A DNA stretch of 64,000 nucleotides. Source: Mytilus trossulus (lineage: Eukaryota; Mollusca; Bivalvia; Mytilida; Mytilidae). The notes under the pieces were generated by a model that had not been told where the DNA came from, did not search any database, and saw only the letters and a program-made list of their open reading frames with translations. How positions within the stretch are numbered: position 1 is the first letter of the stretch; each line of letters begins with the position of its first letter. Position numbers and translations under genes: made by a program. Location of the stretch: the NCBI RefSeq assembly GCF_036588685.1, contig NC_086384.1, positions 15,762,195 to 15,826,194 on the forward strand, read 5' to 3'. Shown one piece after another: positions 12,246-23,628 of the stretch.

Positions 12246-12820
12246 TTTTTCCAAACAGTAAAGTTATAAAAATTACCATGTGATTGATATAAATGTTAAC
12301 AACAAAGTGTTGACTAACTACAGAATGAAAACGAATACGTTAAACAACGTAGATCAGCACATAAAAACAGCCTAGCAGACCAACGCATTGTATGTCAGCC
12401 GAATAGATAGACGCACAAAAGTGACGTCACAGGAAAATTTCTGATCATTTCAACAAATGTTTTAAATTGTGATATTTGCCTTGTCTTTATTAATCTAAAC
12501 CTATATCTTTGACCTATTAACCCAAAAATTCGCAAGGCCTTTTTTCCTCAAAAACACCCTGAGGTAATGTACTCCTGTTTAGAATATACCTAGTATTTCA
12601 AATAAAAACATAGTTTTGTAGACAGTAAATTAATGATAACGATCATAACACGTGTTTTACAGTACAACGAATTTACTATATAATGCCGATCCTGCAAAAG
12701 TTACTCTTATGAATTAAGAGCCAATTACATTTTTGGCATTTTTATTTTGTTTGAAGATCTTGTAGTATACATTTGTCATGTTTTACTACTTCTGCTACTA
12801 CGATGTTTACACACACAATT

Positions 12821-13205
12821 TCAAGTTTTATTACAGGTAAGGTACATTATAAAATGACCTGAATATGTCCTTTGAATAAAATAAAACGTTTGCTCCATGT
12901 TCAATGTTAAACAAGAGATGAAAAATGTGTATTCTCTACTTACCAATTTGTTGTATTCTATATCAAAGTATATAATGACTTCAAATTGTGCATATGACAT
13001 GTATGACTCACACTTCAAATCTGTCTATAGTATAAGCTTTTTCATTGGTTCGATAGTTTTATACGTTTCATGAATAGTCTGGTTTAAAAATAGAATACAA
13101 ATATACCAAATAAAGATTTTACATTTATTGCGCATTTACTACTTAGTACACATGGTCTTTAAGTGAAAGTTCAGAGTTAACTGTTCTGCTTTGTCGACAC
13201 CTTAT
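12821..13205 (-). promoter_or_regulatory. candidate alternative 5' exon/promoter segment A
   Basis: The minus-strand core at 13118-13205 matches the core at 10045-10130. About 170 bp downstream lies a consensus donor (AATTG|gtaagtag, exon end 12944). A TATA-like 'ctatattataatg' sits upstream at about 13227-13240. No long protein frame is needed, so it could be a non-coding first exon of the HEPN-STAND gene. Evidence is weak without transcripts. Confidence 0.3.
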
Positions 13206-13554
13206 CAGGTGTATGAAGATAACATTATAATATAGTAACTGTAAACAAATATATAGTGGGCATTTACCTTTATACTTATGTGTGTTTTCTTTGATTCCAA
13301 TCCAATGTTATCAATCTTACCAAAACTGGGTCATTATTAAGTCCAGGATTTTGTCATGAATAGTTTGTTATAACCTTTGTTCAAAATGTATTAAGTTTGA
13401 AAAATTGCCTGCAGTACGTAAAGTTATAATCCAGAAACGACAAATTGAACACAATCGTCCTATACCTCTGATATGTTAAGACCAGAATCGATAGGCCTAT
13501 TTTGTAAAATGAAACAAGGTAATCAATTCATGTGGTAGTAATTAGTTATCAAAG

Positions 13555-13740
13555 GTACCAGGGTTATAATTTAGTACACCAGACGCGCGTTTCATGTACA
13601 TAAGACTTATCAGTGACGTTCATATTAAAATATTTATAAAGCCAAACAAGTACAAAGTTGAGGCACATTTTGGATCCAAAATTTCAAACAGTTGTGCCAA
13701 ATACGTCTAAGGTAATCTATGCATTGGATAAGAAAATCCT
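13555..13740 (+). repeat. dispersed repeat C copy 2
   Basis: Starts 'aaaggtaccagggttataat' and contains 'cagacgcgcgtttcatgta', 'ataagccaaacaagta'-type text and 'ggataagaaaatcctta'. The 68-residue open frame at 13658-13864 is part of this repeat and is not called. Confidence 0.65.
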
Positions 13741-14149
13741 TAGTTTTTCGAAAAATTCAAAGTTTTGCAAACAGGAAATTTATGAAAATGACCAAATTAT
13801 TAATATTCATTTCAAAACCGAAGTGTTGACAACTACAATATCCTTAGCAGTTCAAAGGGTTTAATGTTCGTTCTGTAAACCATGAATTTATCAATATGAC
13901 CATATACTATATAGAAGCTAAAGTATAGCCAAACTCTTACAAGAAAAAAGAGTTTTGATTAAAGATATATATTTTGTATTCGAAAATTGTTCAACAAAGT
14001 TACATTAAAGTTCAAATCCCGATACTCAACGTTGTATGTTATATTGTACAATCAAAATACGACTGCATTTATGTACTTCAGTCTACCTTGAAAAGATAAT
14101 TATATAAATACCCATATCTAGAGTACCATTTCACTGAACCTGATTCCAG

Positions 14150-14420
14150 ATCAAATAGTTATAAAGCCAAACAAAGTTGAAGCACAGACGTTATGTTTGC
14201 TGATCAATCAGATTTGGGATAGTTATGCTCAAAAAAATTTCAAAAGTACCAGGAATATAATTTAATACGTCAGACGCGCGTTTCGTCTATACAAGACTCA
14301 TCAGTGACGCTAAGATCAAAATACTAGCAGTTTTAAAGCCAAACAAGTTCGAAGTAGAAGAGCACTGAGGACCAAAAATTCCAAAAAGTTGTGCCAAACA
14401 GGACTTAGGTAATCAAAAAG
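14150..14420 (+). repeat. dispersed repeat C copy 3, with a partial copy in front
   Basis: 14150-14200 carries only the 'agttataaagccaaacaaag' block. 14240-14420 is a fuller copy, 'accaggaatataatttaata' to 'gtgccaaacaggacttagg'. Side-by-side copies suggest repeated insertion or unequal exchange. Confidence 0.55.
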
Positions 14421-14429
14421 AGTTGATAA

Positions 14430-16090
14430 AGCTCTTGTATTAAGAGACAGTTTCTAGCACACTAATTAACCTAAATGTTATTTTGATATTTTACCTTGAA
14501 TAACACGAACATATTAATGCCTCTCAATGTTAAAACTACCAAACATTATAGCTTGCATGAATTATTTCGATTCCATTTACGATCATTTCTTTGTCCGATA
14601 TGTATAGGTGTAGAGCGTTTGAATAGTCTCATCGTGAACTTCCTTTATTTAAGGATGTATTCTTCTGACTTTTCAGTCTCGTTCAGTCTCGTTGAAATCT
14701 TGTTCTTACCAAAAAAATGTGATATAAGTGAAAAATATCAATGCATTTTAATAATATTATAATCCAACATAACGCTTTCAAAATATTGTGTATTTACAAT
14801 GAATGTTTTTTTTAAATAATCCAGTTTTCAAATTTTACGACCAATCAAGTGAGTATTTTTAGCCAAAATTTTGAGAAAAAATGGGTGAGGGATACAAAAA
14901 AATATTTTATAAGAATCATGTACATCCCATATCATTTTGGTCTTTTCAAATTTTTTAGATATGAATTTTGTCAATCATTTATAACAAAAAAGTTGAAATA
15001 ATATGCATGTTGTTTTAAAACTGAGAAAAATCACAAAAATACAAAATTGACATCATGGTAAATTTTACACAAAAAAGCTTCAAAATATGATAAAACTTTC
15101 TTATATTAACACCTACCTATAGTTTTTTTTAAGTATAATTTATTCAGATTTGTCCATTTCATCTTTGTAGAAAGAATGTAAAAAAGTTTAATGGTGGAAC
15201 TGTGATTTTTTTCACGATAATAGCCCAAAAATAGGTAAAAATCGATAAAAAATGGGAAAATCATCAAATTTGGCATTTTCAAAGGGCCGTAGCAAAAAAA
15301 AATGCACCACCATATGATTTTTTCTTCACCAATTATTTTATTACAGTCTAATAAATCCAAAAATCAGGTTAAAAAAAAAAAAAATCTAGAAATTTTTGGC
15401 TCCTCAGAGGTGTACATCGTTATATACACAATCACACGGCATGCATTGTATTTTTTAAAACGGAGGTGTTTTGAACAGCTAACACGAACGTTGTCGCATT
15501 TGGGTTAATTATGTCAATTGCGAATTGTCATAAGCAGCATTTGTATCGATTAATTTAAAACTTTGAAAGTGTTTTAATGTCATGAAATACATTAAATTCA
15601 TGCCAATTTGACAACATTCATTTTTGTATTTCTTTGGTTCTTAAAACGTGACTCTGTTACATGTATAAGATTAGGGGAAATCAAGATTCCGAATATCATT
15701 TTTGGTCATCTGCTTGACCACAATATTATTTTCATCAAATATGGGATCAGAATATTTTTTTAAGTAGAAAAACATGATTGAAAGAATTGGGATCATATAT
15801 GAAGTTCAACAGTTACTCGCAACATGTTTAGTCAAAAATATCCATAATATATATTATGTTACGCATATTTAAGAGATAAAAAATGGGTACAGGTGAACAA
15901 GAAACGCACATTTTATTCAGCCTGATTACCATTTTATAGACTTATTTTGTTCAACTAATCAAGAATTTATAAATTAAGACTTCTTTGAATGGATGCAATT
16001 ATTATATTTACCTGTTGCTAACTTTGTATTTACATTCCATATTATGTTGTGCTGTTTTCCTGTTGGTATAACATTGATGTTTTTACAACT
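14430..16090. other. no gene seen
   Basis: Very AT-rich, with poly-A/poly-T runs (for example 15370-15385). The open frames at 14496-14762, 15106-15360 and 15302-15508 show no motif and overlap low-complexity sequence. Confidence 0.4.
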
Positions 16091-16094
16091 TTGG

Positions 16095-16185
16095 TTGACA
16101 CATAAAAAGTAAAATCACAAAAATACCGAACTCAGAGGACACATGGATTGACTTGAGTGTCTGACGTCATAAAATTTGTATACGT
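16095..16185 (+). repeat. dispersed repeat D, internally deleted copy
   Basis: 'aagtaaaatcacaaaaatac' joins directly to 'acacatggattgacttgagt' and 'gtctgacgtca'. In the copy at 36128-36510 these two blocks are about 300 bp apart. Confidence 0.6.
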
Positions 16186-16189
16186 CACA

Positions 16190-17270
16190 TAAATTTGTCG
16201 TTCAATGTGCATACAAACAGTTTTAAAATCTAGATAGGCAATGTAAGCATACAGAGTTAAAAAATCAAAAGTATGTAAGAACAAATTACAGAAATAGACC
16301 GAGATTTAAACTAGTCCAAAAGTTATAGGTAGAATTTATGAGAATCCAGAAATAGTTAATTCCACTACGCGATTGAATGATTATGACGTTTGTGGTTCAA
16401 CGTATATAGTAATTAATAATAGAAATATATCATAATGACATATAATAGACCAAAATATACTGACGGGATCTTTTAAAGTACAGAGTCACGTAATAAGAAC
16501 AAAAGAAATACAAAGAGTCGCATATACAAAACAAACCACCACAAAATGAAAGACAATACACACACATTGACGAGATGTATAAGTACCGAGCCACGTCAAA
16601 CGGATATCAGATAAAACCATTCAACAGTAAAAGTAATATAATAATAAAACAATTGTAAAACTTTTAAGACAGCAGCCAGGCCACACGTTGTTATGTTAAA
16701 ACAATTTTGTTTGCACGCAGCGAGATGATCCAAGTTCTACGACCCTTCTTCCATTTCTCCAACTATCGTCAGATGTTATATTAACATTGCTTTCATCCAC
16801 GACTTCCTCATGTATACAATTTGACAAGTCTGATTATTTACATGAAGATGATGGATATGAAGTTGTATATGCATATAATCTAGTGATAATGTGCGAGCCG
16901 TTTGTCTGATGTTCTGACCGTTATTTTCTGTTTCTGTTTACATAACAGAAATCTCTGTCTAAACCTTTCCATTGAATAAATATAAAATAATATAAAACTA
17001 GCTACGATGCATATTAAAATTAAATTAGATATAAAAGTTTGACGTAAAATGGTTAAAAAATGTCAAATATACTGTTAATCGATCTGTTGACGAGTCTTCT
17101 GATGTCGTCTGGTGTCAATGGAAACGATTGCTGGAATTAGGCGAAACGCGGCGTGAATATTATTGTCGTATATTCTGGATTGGTTTGACATTAAAAATTA
17201 ATGTTTTAAAAATCAAACTGTCATTTAAAATAAGTTATCTATAATACTAGTATCTGATAACTTTGAGAGA
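16190..17270. other. no gene seen
   Basis: AT-rich sequence with no supported coding frame. Pieces at 16490-16680 resemble the internal part of repeat D but are too diverged to bound. Confidence 0.35.
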
Positions 17271-17273
17271 AGT

Positions 17274-17835
17274 ACATTTTATTAAATTTTATTAAAGATA
17301 AAAAGTATATTACGGCATTCGTTCTCAACTACGGTGCGCACACTGTGTGAAAATAATGAGAAGCGAACATCCTTTAAAGATTCCGTCATTATGTTATTGT
17401 TTTAGTATATGTCATTATTTTATTGATCTATTATATCATGTATATGTGATTATGTTATTGTTCTATCATTAATTTTGAAATACTTTGAACGACAGACGAC
17501 TAAACTATTTTTCTCGCGTAATGGTATTAACCTTATGAGGATTTTTTAATACATTTTATTAAATTTTATTAAAGATAAAAAGTATATGACGGCATTCGTT
17601 CTCAACTACGGTGTGCACACTGTGTAAAAATAATGAGAAGCGATTATCCTTTAAAAAATCCGTCATTATGTTATTGTTCTATTATATGTCATGATGTTAT
17701 TGTTCTATTATATGTCATGATGTTATTGTTCTATTATATGTCATGATGTTATTGTTCTATTATATGGCATTATGTTAATGTTCTCTCATTAGTTTTTGAA
17801 ATACTTTTTCTCGCGTAATGGTATTAACCTTTTGG
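17274..17835 (+). repeat. 277-bp tandem duplication with an internal 26-bp minisatellite
   Basis: Two units start at 17274 and 17551 ('acattttattaaattttatt'), both containing 'ggcattcgttctcaactacg' and both ending near 'ctcgcgtaatggtattaacc'. In the second unit a 26-bp motif (atgttattgttctattatat + gtcatg) starts at 17668, 17694, 17720, 17746 and, decayed, at 17772. The first unit holds only about two degenerate copies, so the minisatellite expanded after the duplication. Confidence 0.85.
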
Positions 17836-18084
17836 AGAGGACGTCTCTAATGTTTGTTATAACTTGTGTCCAATCCCTTTTACTACTTTTGCAAATGAAA
17901 TATGTTTAAACTAACCATTTGTGGATTCTTAAAAGTTTTAAATAACTTCTGGACTATTCGGTCTATTTCTTAAATTATTTCTGACATAACTTTTGATTTT
18001 TAACCCTGTATACCACCATTCCCAATGTGAAACTATAATTGTTTTGAATAAACATTGAACAACAAAATTTCTTTTTTGTGACAT

Positions 18085-18435
18085 TTACATTTTCTGACGT
18101 CAGACACGCAAAGCACTAAATGGTGTTTTTTTTTAATTTGATAGATGCTTTTATGTTTTTTGGTATTTGATTGTTTGTTTTGAAGTTGCAACACAGAGAT
18201 GTCTGCTATACTCATATATTTCGACTTTAATTTATTATGCCTGTTTTGTTCACGCATCATTGATAATATAATGGAATTTGATGCGACTGTCTTATAAGTG
18301 AGAGGTTTGGCGCTATGAAACCAGGTTAAATCAACCATTTTCTACATTCAAAAATGCCTGTACCAATTCAAGATTATGACAGTTATTGTTCATTCATGTT
18401 TTGTCATTTGATTTTTCCATTTATTAGGGACTTTA
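18085..18435 (-). repeat. dispersed repeat D, inverted copy
   Basis: 'tctgacgtcagacac', 'gcgactgtcttataagtgag', 'gcgctatgaaaccaggtt' and 'atgcctgtacc' are the reverse complement of blocks at 36128-36510. The 101-residue open frame on the minus strand here is part of the repeat. Confidence 0.6.
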
Positions 18436-18649
18436 CAATTGAGCATGAGTTTGTTTACCAAGCGAAAGAGGCACGTCCTATTAGAATGATTATATATTCC
18501 TAGATGAATGATTTTTTATTAGTTGTTAAACGCTTTTAACTAGCTGTCATTAACTGCATGTACTCTGAGATATGTAATTAGTGTCCTTTTTTGTTTTCAT
18601 TTCAAGTTCCCAGCTAGGTCAGCCATTTTAAATTGATTTTTATAGTACG

Positions 18650-18975
18650 TTCTTATGTTGTACAGTTATGACACTGTCCCTAGTTTGGGGAGGGTTTAGA
18701 TCCCGCTAACAATGTTCAACCCACAAATTCCGTATCTGGAGCATGTAATTCAGTGGCTGTTGTTTGTTGTTGTGTTACATACTTGTTTTTCATACATTAT
18801 TTGCACATTAATCAGGCTATTAGTTTTCTCTTTTAAATTATTTAACAATTGTCATTTCGGTGCCTTTTTAAGATAAATTGCAATATGAGCTGTGCTCATT
18901 GCTAACTGCCAAATGGTGACTCATAAATGTTAATTGAAGAGTTGTCTCATTGGCAATCATACCACATTTTTCTTA
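18650..18975 (+). repeat. dispersed repeat A, copy 3
   Basis: 'atgttgtacagttatgacac', 'catgtaattcagtggctgtt' and the terminal 'agttgtctcattggcaatcataccacat'. Confidence 0.65.
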
Positions 18976-19194
18976 TGATTAAATAGTTACTACTTGTAAC
19001 TCAATGTGTTATCAAACATGGCCTAGTCTTTTTATCAGACTTTGTTAATTATGGTTGATATTATGTGCCATCTTCAGGTAGATCAATTTTCCTTATCTGA
19101 GCATTCCTTTTTGTGCTTGTCGCTGAAATACCTTTTTGGATTAAAAGAAGTTTTACGAGTATCATACCGGATTCTGTAAAACATGATCAACATG

Positions 19195-19420
19195 ACGAGT
19201 GCCACAAGTGGAGTACGATATGCTTTCTTTTCCGGACTACATGAGATCACCCCTAGTGTTGGTGGGGTTAGTGTTGCTTATTCTTTAGTTTTCTATATTG
19301 TGTCATGTATACTATTGTTTGTCTGTTTTTCTTTTTCATTTTTAGCCATGGCGTTGTCAGTTTAATTTCGATTTATAAGTTTTACTGTCCCTCTAGTATC
19401 TTTCATCCTTCTTTCTCAAT
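19195..19420 (+). repeat. dispersed repeat E copy
   Basis: 'gagatcacccctagtgttgg', 'ttttagccatggcgttgtca' and 'tccctctagtatctttcatc', the reverse complement of the copy at 29725-29955. The small open frames here (both strands) are repeat-derived. Confidence 0.65.
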
Positions 19421-19669
19421 TAACAGCAGAAACTACTTAAGCTATAAAAAGATGTAGGTGTGTTTCAAATGTTGAGCAAAAAATCTTGTTAATATCAAGC
19501 GCAGATAATTGTGAATAATGGCTATTATTCGTTTGTTTCTCTGTCCTGTATTGTCTCCCATTTATCTGTTTATTTATTGTAACCCTGTCGTGTAATGTTT
19601 TAATGTTAATGTTATAATTTACACTGCACTTCATGCGGTAGGTTTAGCATGCCACAAAACCAGGCTCAA

Positions 19670-19895
19670 CCCACCATTTTTTCATAAAATGCCCTGTACC
19701 AAGTCAGGAAAATGGTCATTGTTACATTTTAATTCGTTTCTGTGTGTTACTTTCGCTGTTGTGTCTATGTTGTGTCGTAGTTCCCTTCTTTTTGATACGC
19801 TTCCCTCAGTTTTAGTTTATAACCCGGATTTGTTTTTCTCTATCGATTTATGAATTTTGAACAGTGGTATACTACTGTTGCCTTTATCTGTGACC
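19670..19895 (+). repeat. dispersed repeat B copy
   Basis: 'ccctgtaccaagtcaggaaa', 'gtgttactttcgctgttgtg' and 'cagtggtatactactgttgcc'-type end. It lies just 3' of a repeat E copy, an arrangement also seen at 34765-35145. Confidence 0.65.
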
Positions 19896-19899
19896 AACA

Positions 19900-21465
19900 T
19901 ATTTTTATTTGATATTTATGATTAATCATGAGAAACAACTTTGGCATTGAATTTAAAACAAAAAGGACAATTTATGTTATATATAAAATATCTGTAATTC
20001 CTTTAATTTCAAAATATTGTAACGAAAAAGTCTGTGACCCCTGTTTTTCTATATTTAGATTTAAAAGTATATTGACTAAACATCTTTTACAGAAGTTCGA
20101 ACATTGAAACCCCCATGTTACTGTAATAATGATGGGCTGGAATGGGGGTAAGTTTCTCCCTGCTCCCGCCCCTCTTCTCCCTTCTCTCTCCCTTTTCTCT
20201 CTCTATTACCTTTTTTTGACATACATTTACATTAATTAATTAAAATCCATTAATCATTTAATTAAAGTTTTGCTTAGAATATTAGCAATGCCATACATTA
20301 AAGTAACGAGTATCTCCATTGTATCATTTAGAACTTTCTCGTGTAAATATAACTTCAATATCCATCAAATTGTTCAGGATGAGATGCGCTTAACAGAGAT
20401 ACATTTATATACAGATATGGTGCAATATGCTTGCAACGTGATCAGACGAATACAAATTCCCATCTAGGAGGGACATTCCAAAGCAACCTCCCATATTTTC
20501 GATTTTTGACAATTTTTAATTGGGAATAGTTCTGTCAATGACGGCAGTAAAAATCGTGAATGGGTGACCCTTGATTAACTAACGGTATATAATTTATCGA
20601 ATATACATAGTACAATCAGACGTTGAAAATCGACTTTCCCTATATGTTCCACATGTTCCAAGTGTAGTAAGTTTGGGAATTTTATTCGACCGTACAGAAA
20701 AAATTGTTCCGTAATTTTTTTTAAATAGATTGATAATACTGTAATCGTAAAAGCGCAGTTTACACAGGACATCGACATCGGAATGAGGGAAAAAAAAAAT
20801 TATTTTGGGATGTCAACACTTAAACCTATTGGGACAAACTTATTTAGATCATTCAGACCCTGTCACATATTTTTGTCTTTCATTTCGTTATTTCCAAAAT
20901 TATTTCCTGAAATTTACAATCATACGATTCATTAAATAAAACCCAGTGGCCAACATTAAATGAATAATCGGAACTTTGTTTGCGCCCCGAATGCCAAAAA
21001 AAATATGAAGTCAAATGCAGAAACAAACTTAAAACACATTTTAATATCATTTTGGTACACGTTAATTTACACTATAATGTACAGGTATGGGTTGTGTTTT
21101 GTTGTAGATATGGACAATATATACAGTTGAAATTTCCCAACTATATATTCCACTATGAGCTGCATATTCAAAAATAAATGTTGTCACCAAATGCTTCGTA
21201 ACATAGAACACAATCATAAACGCTTATTATATATTTTTGTTCCTCGACAAAATGCCGTGAGAGTACTGTTTAACCCGTGTCCATTTGGCTACCCGTCCCT
21301 CATGTAATCATTATATAGAATGTATCTTAGGGTTTATACAACTTATTTCGAAGTGCTATATTTTCTTAATGTCAACTTAAAATATAAATATGTATACCAA
21401 AAGTGCGCATATTAAGTCAAGACTTTTTTTTAAAAACAGGTTATTATAAATTACGGAATGTATCT
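19900..21465. other. no gene seen
   Basis: AT-rich, with a CT-rich low-complexity stretch at 20155-20210. A similar CT-rich stretch is at 22645-22695. No supported gene. Confidence 0.4.
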
Positions 21466-21469
21466 CCCT

Positions 21470-21690
21470 CATGCAAAGCTCTGATTCCTTTCACGGAATT
21501 GGCTATACTTTTTGGACCTTTTGGATTATAGCTCTTCATTTTTTATATAAGCTTTGGATTTCAAATATTTTGGCCACGAGCATCACTGAAGAGACATGTA
21601 TTGTCGAAATGAGCATCTGGTGCAAGAAAATTGGTACCGCTAATTGTATTGCTACATTTGGTATTTTAAAAACAGAGCACATAGTCCGAC
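21470..21690 (+). repeat. dispersed repeat F copy
   Basis: 'tttggaccttttggattata', 'atttcaaatattttggccac' and 'gagcatcactgaagagacat', text I recognise as a common mussel interspersed repeat. The overlapping open frames on both strands derive from it. Confidence 0.5.
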
Positions 21691-21963
21691 TTCCTTCACC
21701 CCAATTTTCTAGATGGAACATTTATAATGTACCGAGTCGAGTGTTTTACTTATAGAGAATGCGTGTATGTTCTCGGAATTTTTAATGGATTAATTTTTAG
21801 GAATGACAGAATGTTGAACTTACATTTTATACAGTTTACAAGGTTCTTCTGCAACTATGCACACTACCCAAACGTTTACATCATACCGTTTTTATATTTC
21901 CCTTGAGCATGGTTTTGTTAGATATTTTACTTTTTATTAGCACTTTATTGAATCCTTTGATTA

Positions 21964-22583
21964 AGGGCATACGATACAGTTACAGAGGAGGTAACGACGT
22001 TGCTAACGTAAAATGTTATTTACGCGACGTCAAACTGTGACATACTAGGAAAAGATTCATTTTTCGACTGATTTTTATCATTCAAACTGATTTAATTTGA
22101 AAACCAGTGCATGGACCAATATTTTTTAAAACGACATTTTGTCTCATTTTGCAGGGAGATTATGTGAACCAAATTTGATAAAACTGTAAATAGTGCATTT
22201 TTTTTAAATGTTGATAGATATACAGCCAAAACAATCGTTTTTTTTTCTCAATTCATGACCATTTGATAAATATGAGTTATTTCTGAATAAAAATGCATAA
22301 GTTTTTTAAGATTCTTAAAAAATACAGAAATTACAATTTATTTACCAAAAACAATTAGTGTTTATCTTTTAAAACAAAAAAGTTATGGCTTTCGAGAGTG
22401 AAAATACGGCCACAAATCCGAATTTTGAGCAAAAATACAGAATTTCGACCTCATTTAACTCAAAAAGTAGCACATGAAGGTATATTTTTTAATTCATATT
22501 TGATTTAATCAAACAAAAATATAGCCTATAATGAAACTTTCATCAAACTTTAAATACGGGATCAAAACTGTATCGTATGCCCT
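21964..22583. mobile_element. 620-bp MITE with terminal inverted repeats
   Basis: The left end reads agggcatacgatacagtt and the right end reads its reverse complement (aa)ctgtatcgtatgccct, giving an inverted repeat of about 18 bp. Flanks are TTA on both sides (21961-21963 and 22583-22585, overlapping the last T), so the target could be TA, TTA or a decayed TTAA. The interior is AT-rich with no coding frame, so the element is non-autonomous. Confidence 0.75.
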
Positions 22584-22844
22584 TAGCTCATTTATTAAAT
22601 AATTGTTTTCTTGTTTAATTTTAATGATTTTAACATACATGTTTGTCTCCCTTTTATCCCCTTTTCTTCTTTCTCCTGTCCCTTCTCTCCTTTCTTTATT
22701 CAATAATGGTTAAATGGATGAAAACATTGATGGGAACTTGTAAGAACAGCTATCAACCGAAAGAATAAACATTTCAGAATTAGATTAGAACAAATAAGCT
22801 ATGTGAGACAATAAGAAGACAAAACTTTTAATGTATTTCCCTCA

Positions 22845-22915
22845 GTAACCCGGATTTGCTTTTCTCAATCGATTTATGAATTTCGAACAGCGGTATACTA
22901 CTGTTGCCTCCATTT
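22845..22915 (+). repeat. dispersed repeat B, end fragment
   Basis: 'cagtaacccggatttgcttt' to 'cagcggtatactactgttgc' only. Confidence 0.6.
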
Positions 22916-22929
22916 AAGGCTGTTAGATG

Positions 22930-23460
22930 TTGCTGTCCTATTAATGAAAGAAAACAAATACAGGTTTCTATATGCAAATATTTGATATTTTGTAAAACAT
23001 ATATTAAATTGTAAAAAAACACACAATCTACATTACACATGTACAAATTCCAAAAAATTAGTAAATAACCGAAAAAAAGTAGTAACATAATCAAGTTCCA
23101 ACAATGGTAAATTCTTAAAAGCCAGGTGAGATATGGTAAAATGTTCAATTGTAAAACAAATTGTAGGTTGTTAGTTTATTTTAGGACAACATCGTGAACA
23201 TATCAACATATAATTTTCTATAAGTACTGACTAAATATCACAACACTCAAAACCACAAAGTTACACAAAAAATGACCACTAAGTATGAGAGACCAATATT
23301 GTTTAGAGGGTGAAATTCAAGAACTGAAACAATACAGATTTTATAATCAGTGTTGTTTAATCATGTTAGTAATAATGAGGTGTTTGAATTCTTGATGTAT
23401 TCTTTCATTATCAAAATGAAGAACAACAATAAATGCATGTAATATCTTCAATTTTTCACT
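22930..23460. repeat. diverged duplicate of 40270-40800
   Basis: Shares in order 'gatattttgtaaaacatata', 'acacacaatctacat', 'caacaatggtaaa', 'actgactaaatatcacaaca'-type text and 'accaatattgtt' with 40345-40690, with substitutions and indels. Orientation is direct. No coding frame is supported. It may be an old repeat or a conserved 3' UTR of lost genes. Confidence 0.5.
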
Positions 23461-23614
23461 TATTCTTACAACATTTGTATAAACTTCAAGATTATAAAAA
23501 AACGGTTTTTTTCTAAAGTGATCATTGATTGGTTAAATATTTCTCAGTGTGTTTGAATTTGTTTGTTAGCCTTTTGGTCATGAATGTTTGTCTCTAATAT
23601 TTATTAACTGTGCA

Positions 23615-23628
23615 TTTGTATTCAGATA
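23615..23628. repeat. target-site duplication of LINE 1 (left)
   Basis: tttgtattcagata, identical to 27232-27245. Confidence 0.85.

Noticed and set aside
17668-17797. CRISPR-like regular repeats
   Set aside because: The 26-bp units abut with no spacers in an animal genome, so this is a minisatellite.
20150-20215. CT-rich stretch as a regulatory or triplex site
   Set aside because: Similar CT-rich text at 22645-22695 indicates ordinary low-complexity or repeat-derived sequence.
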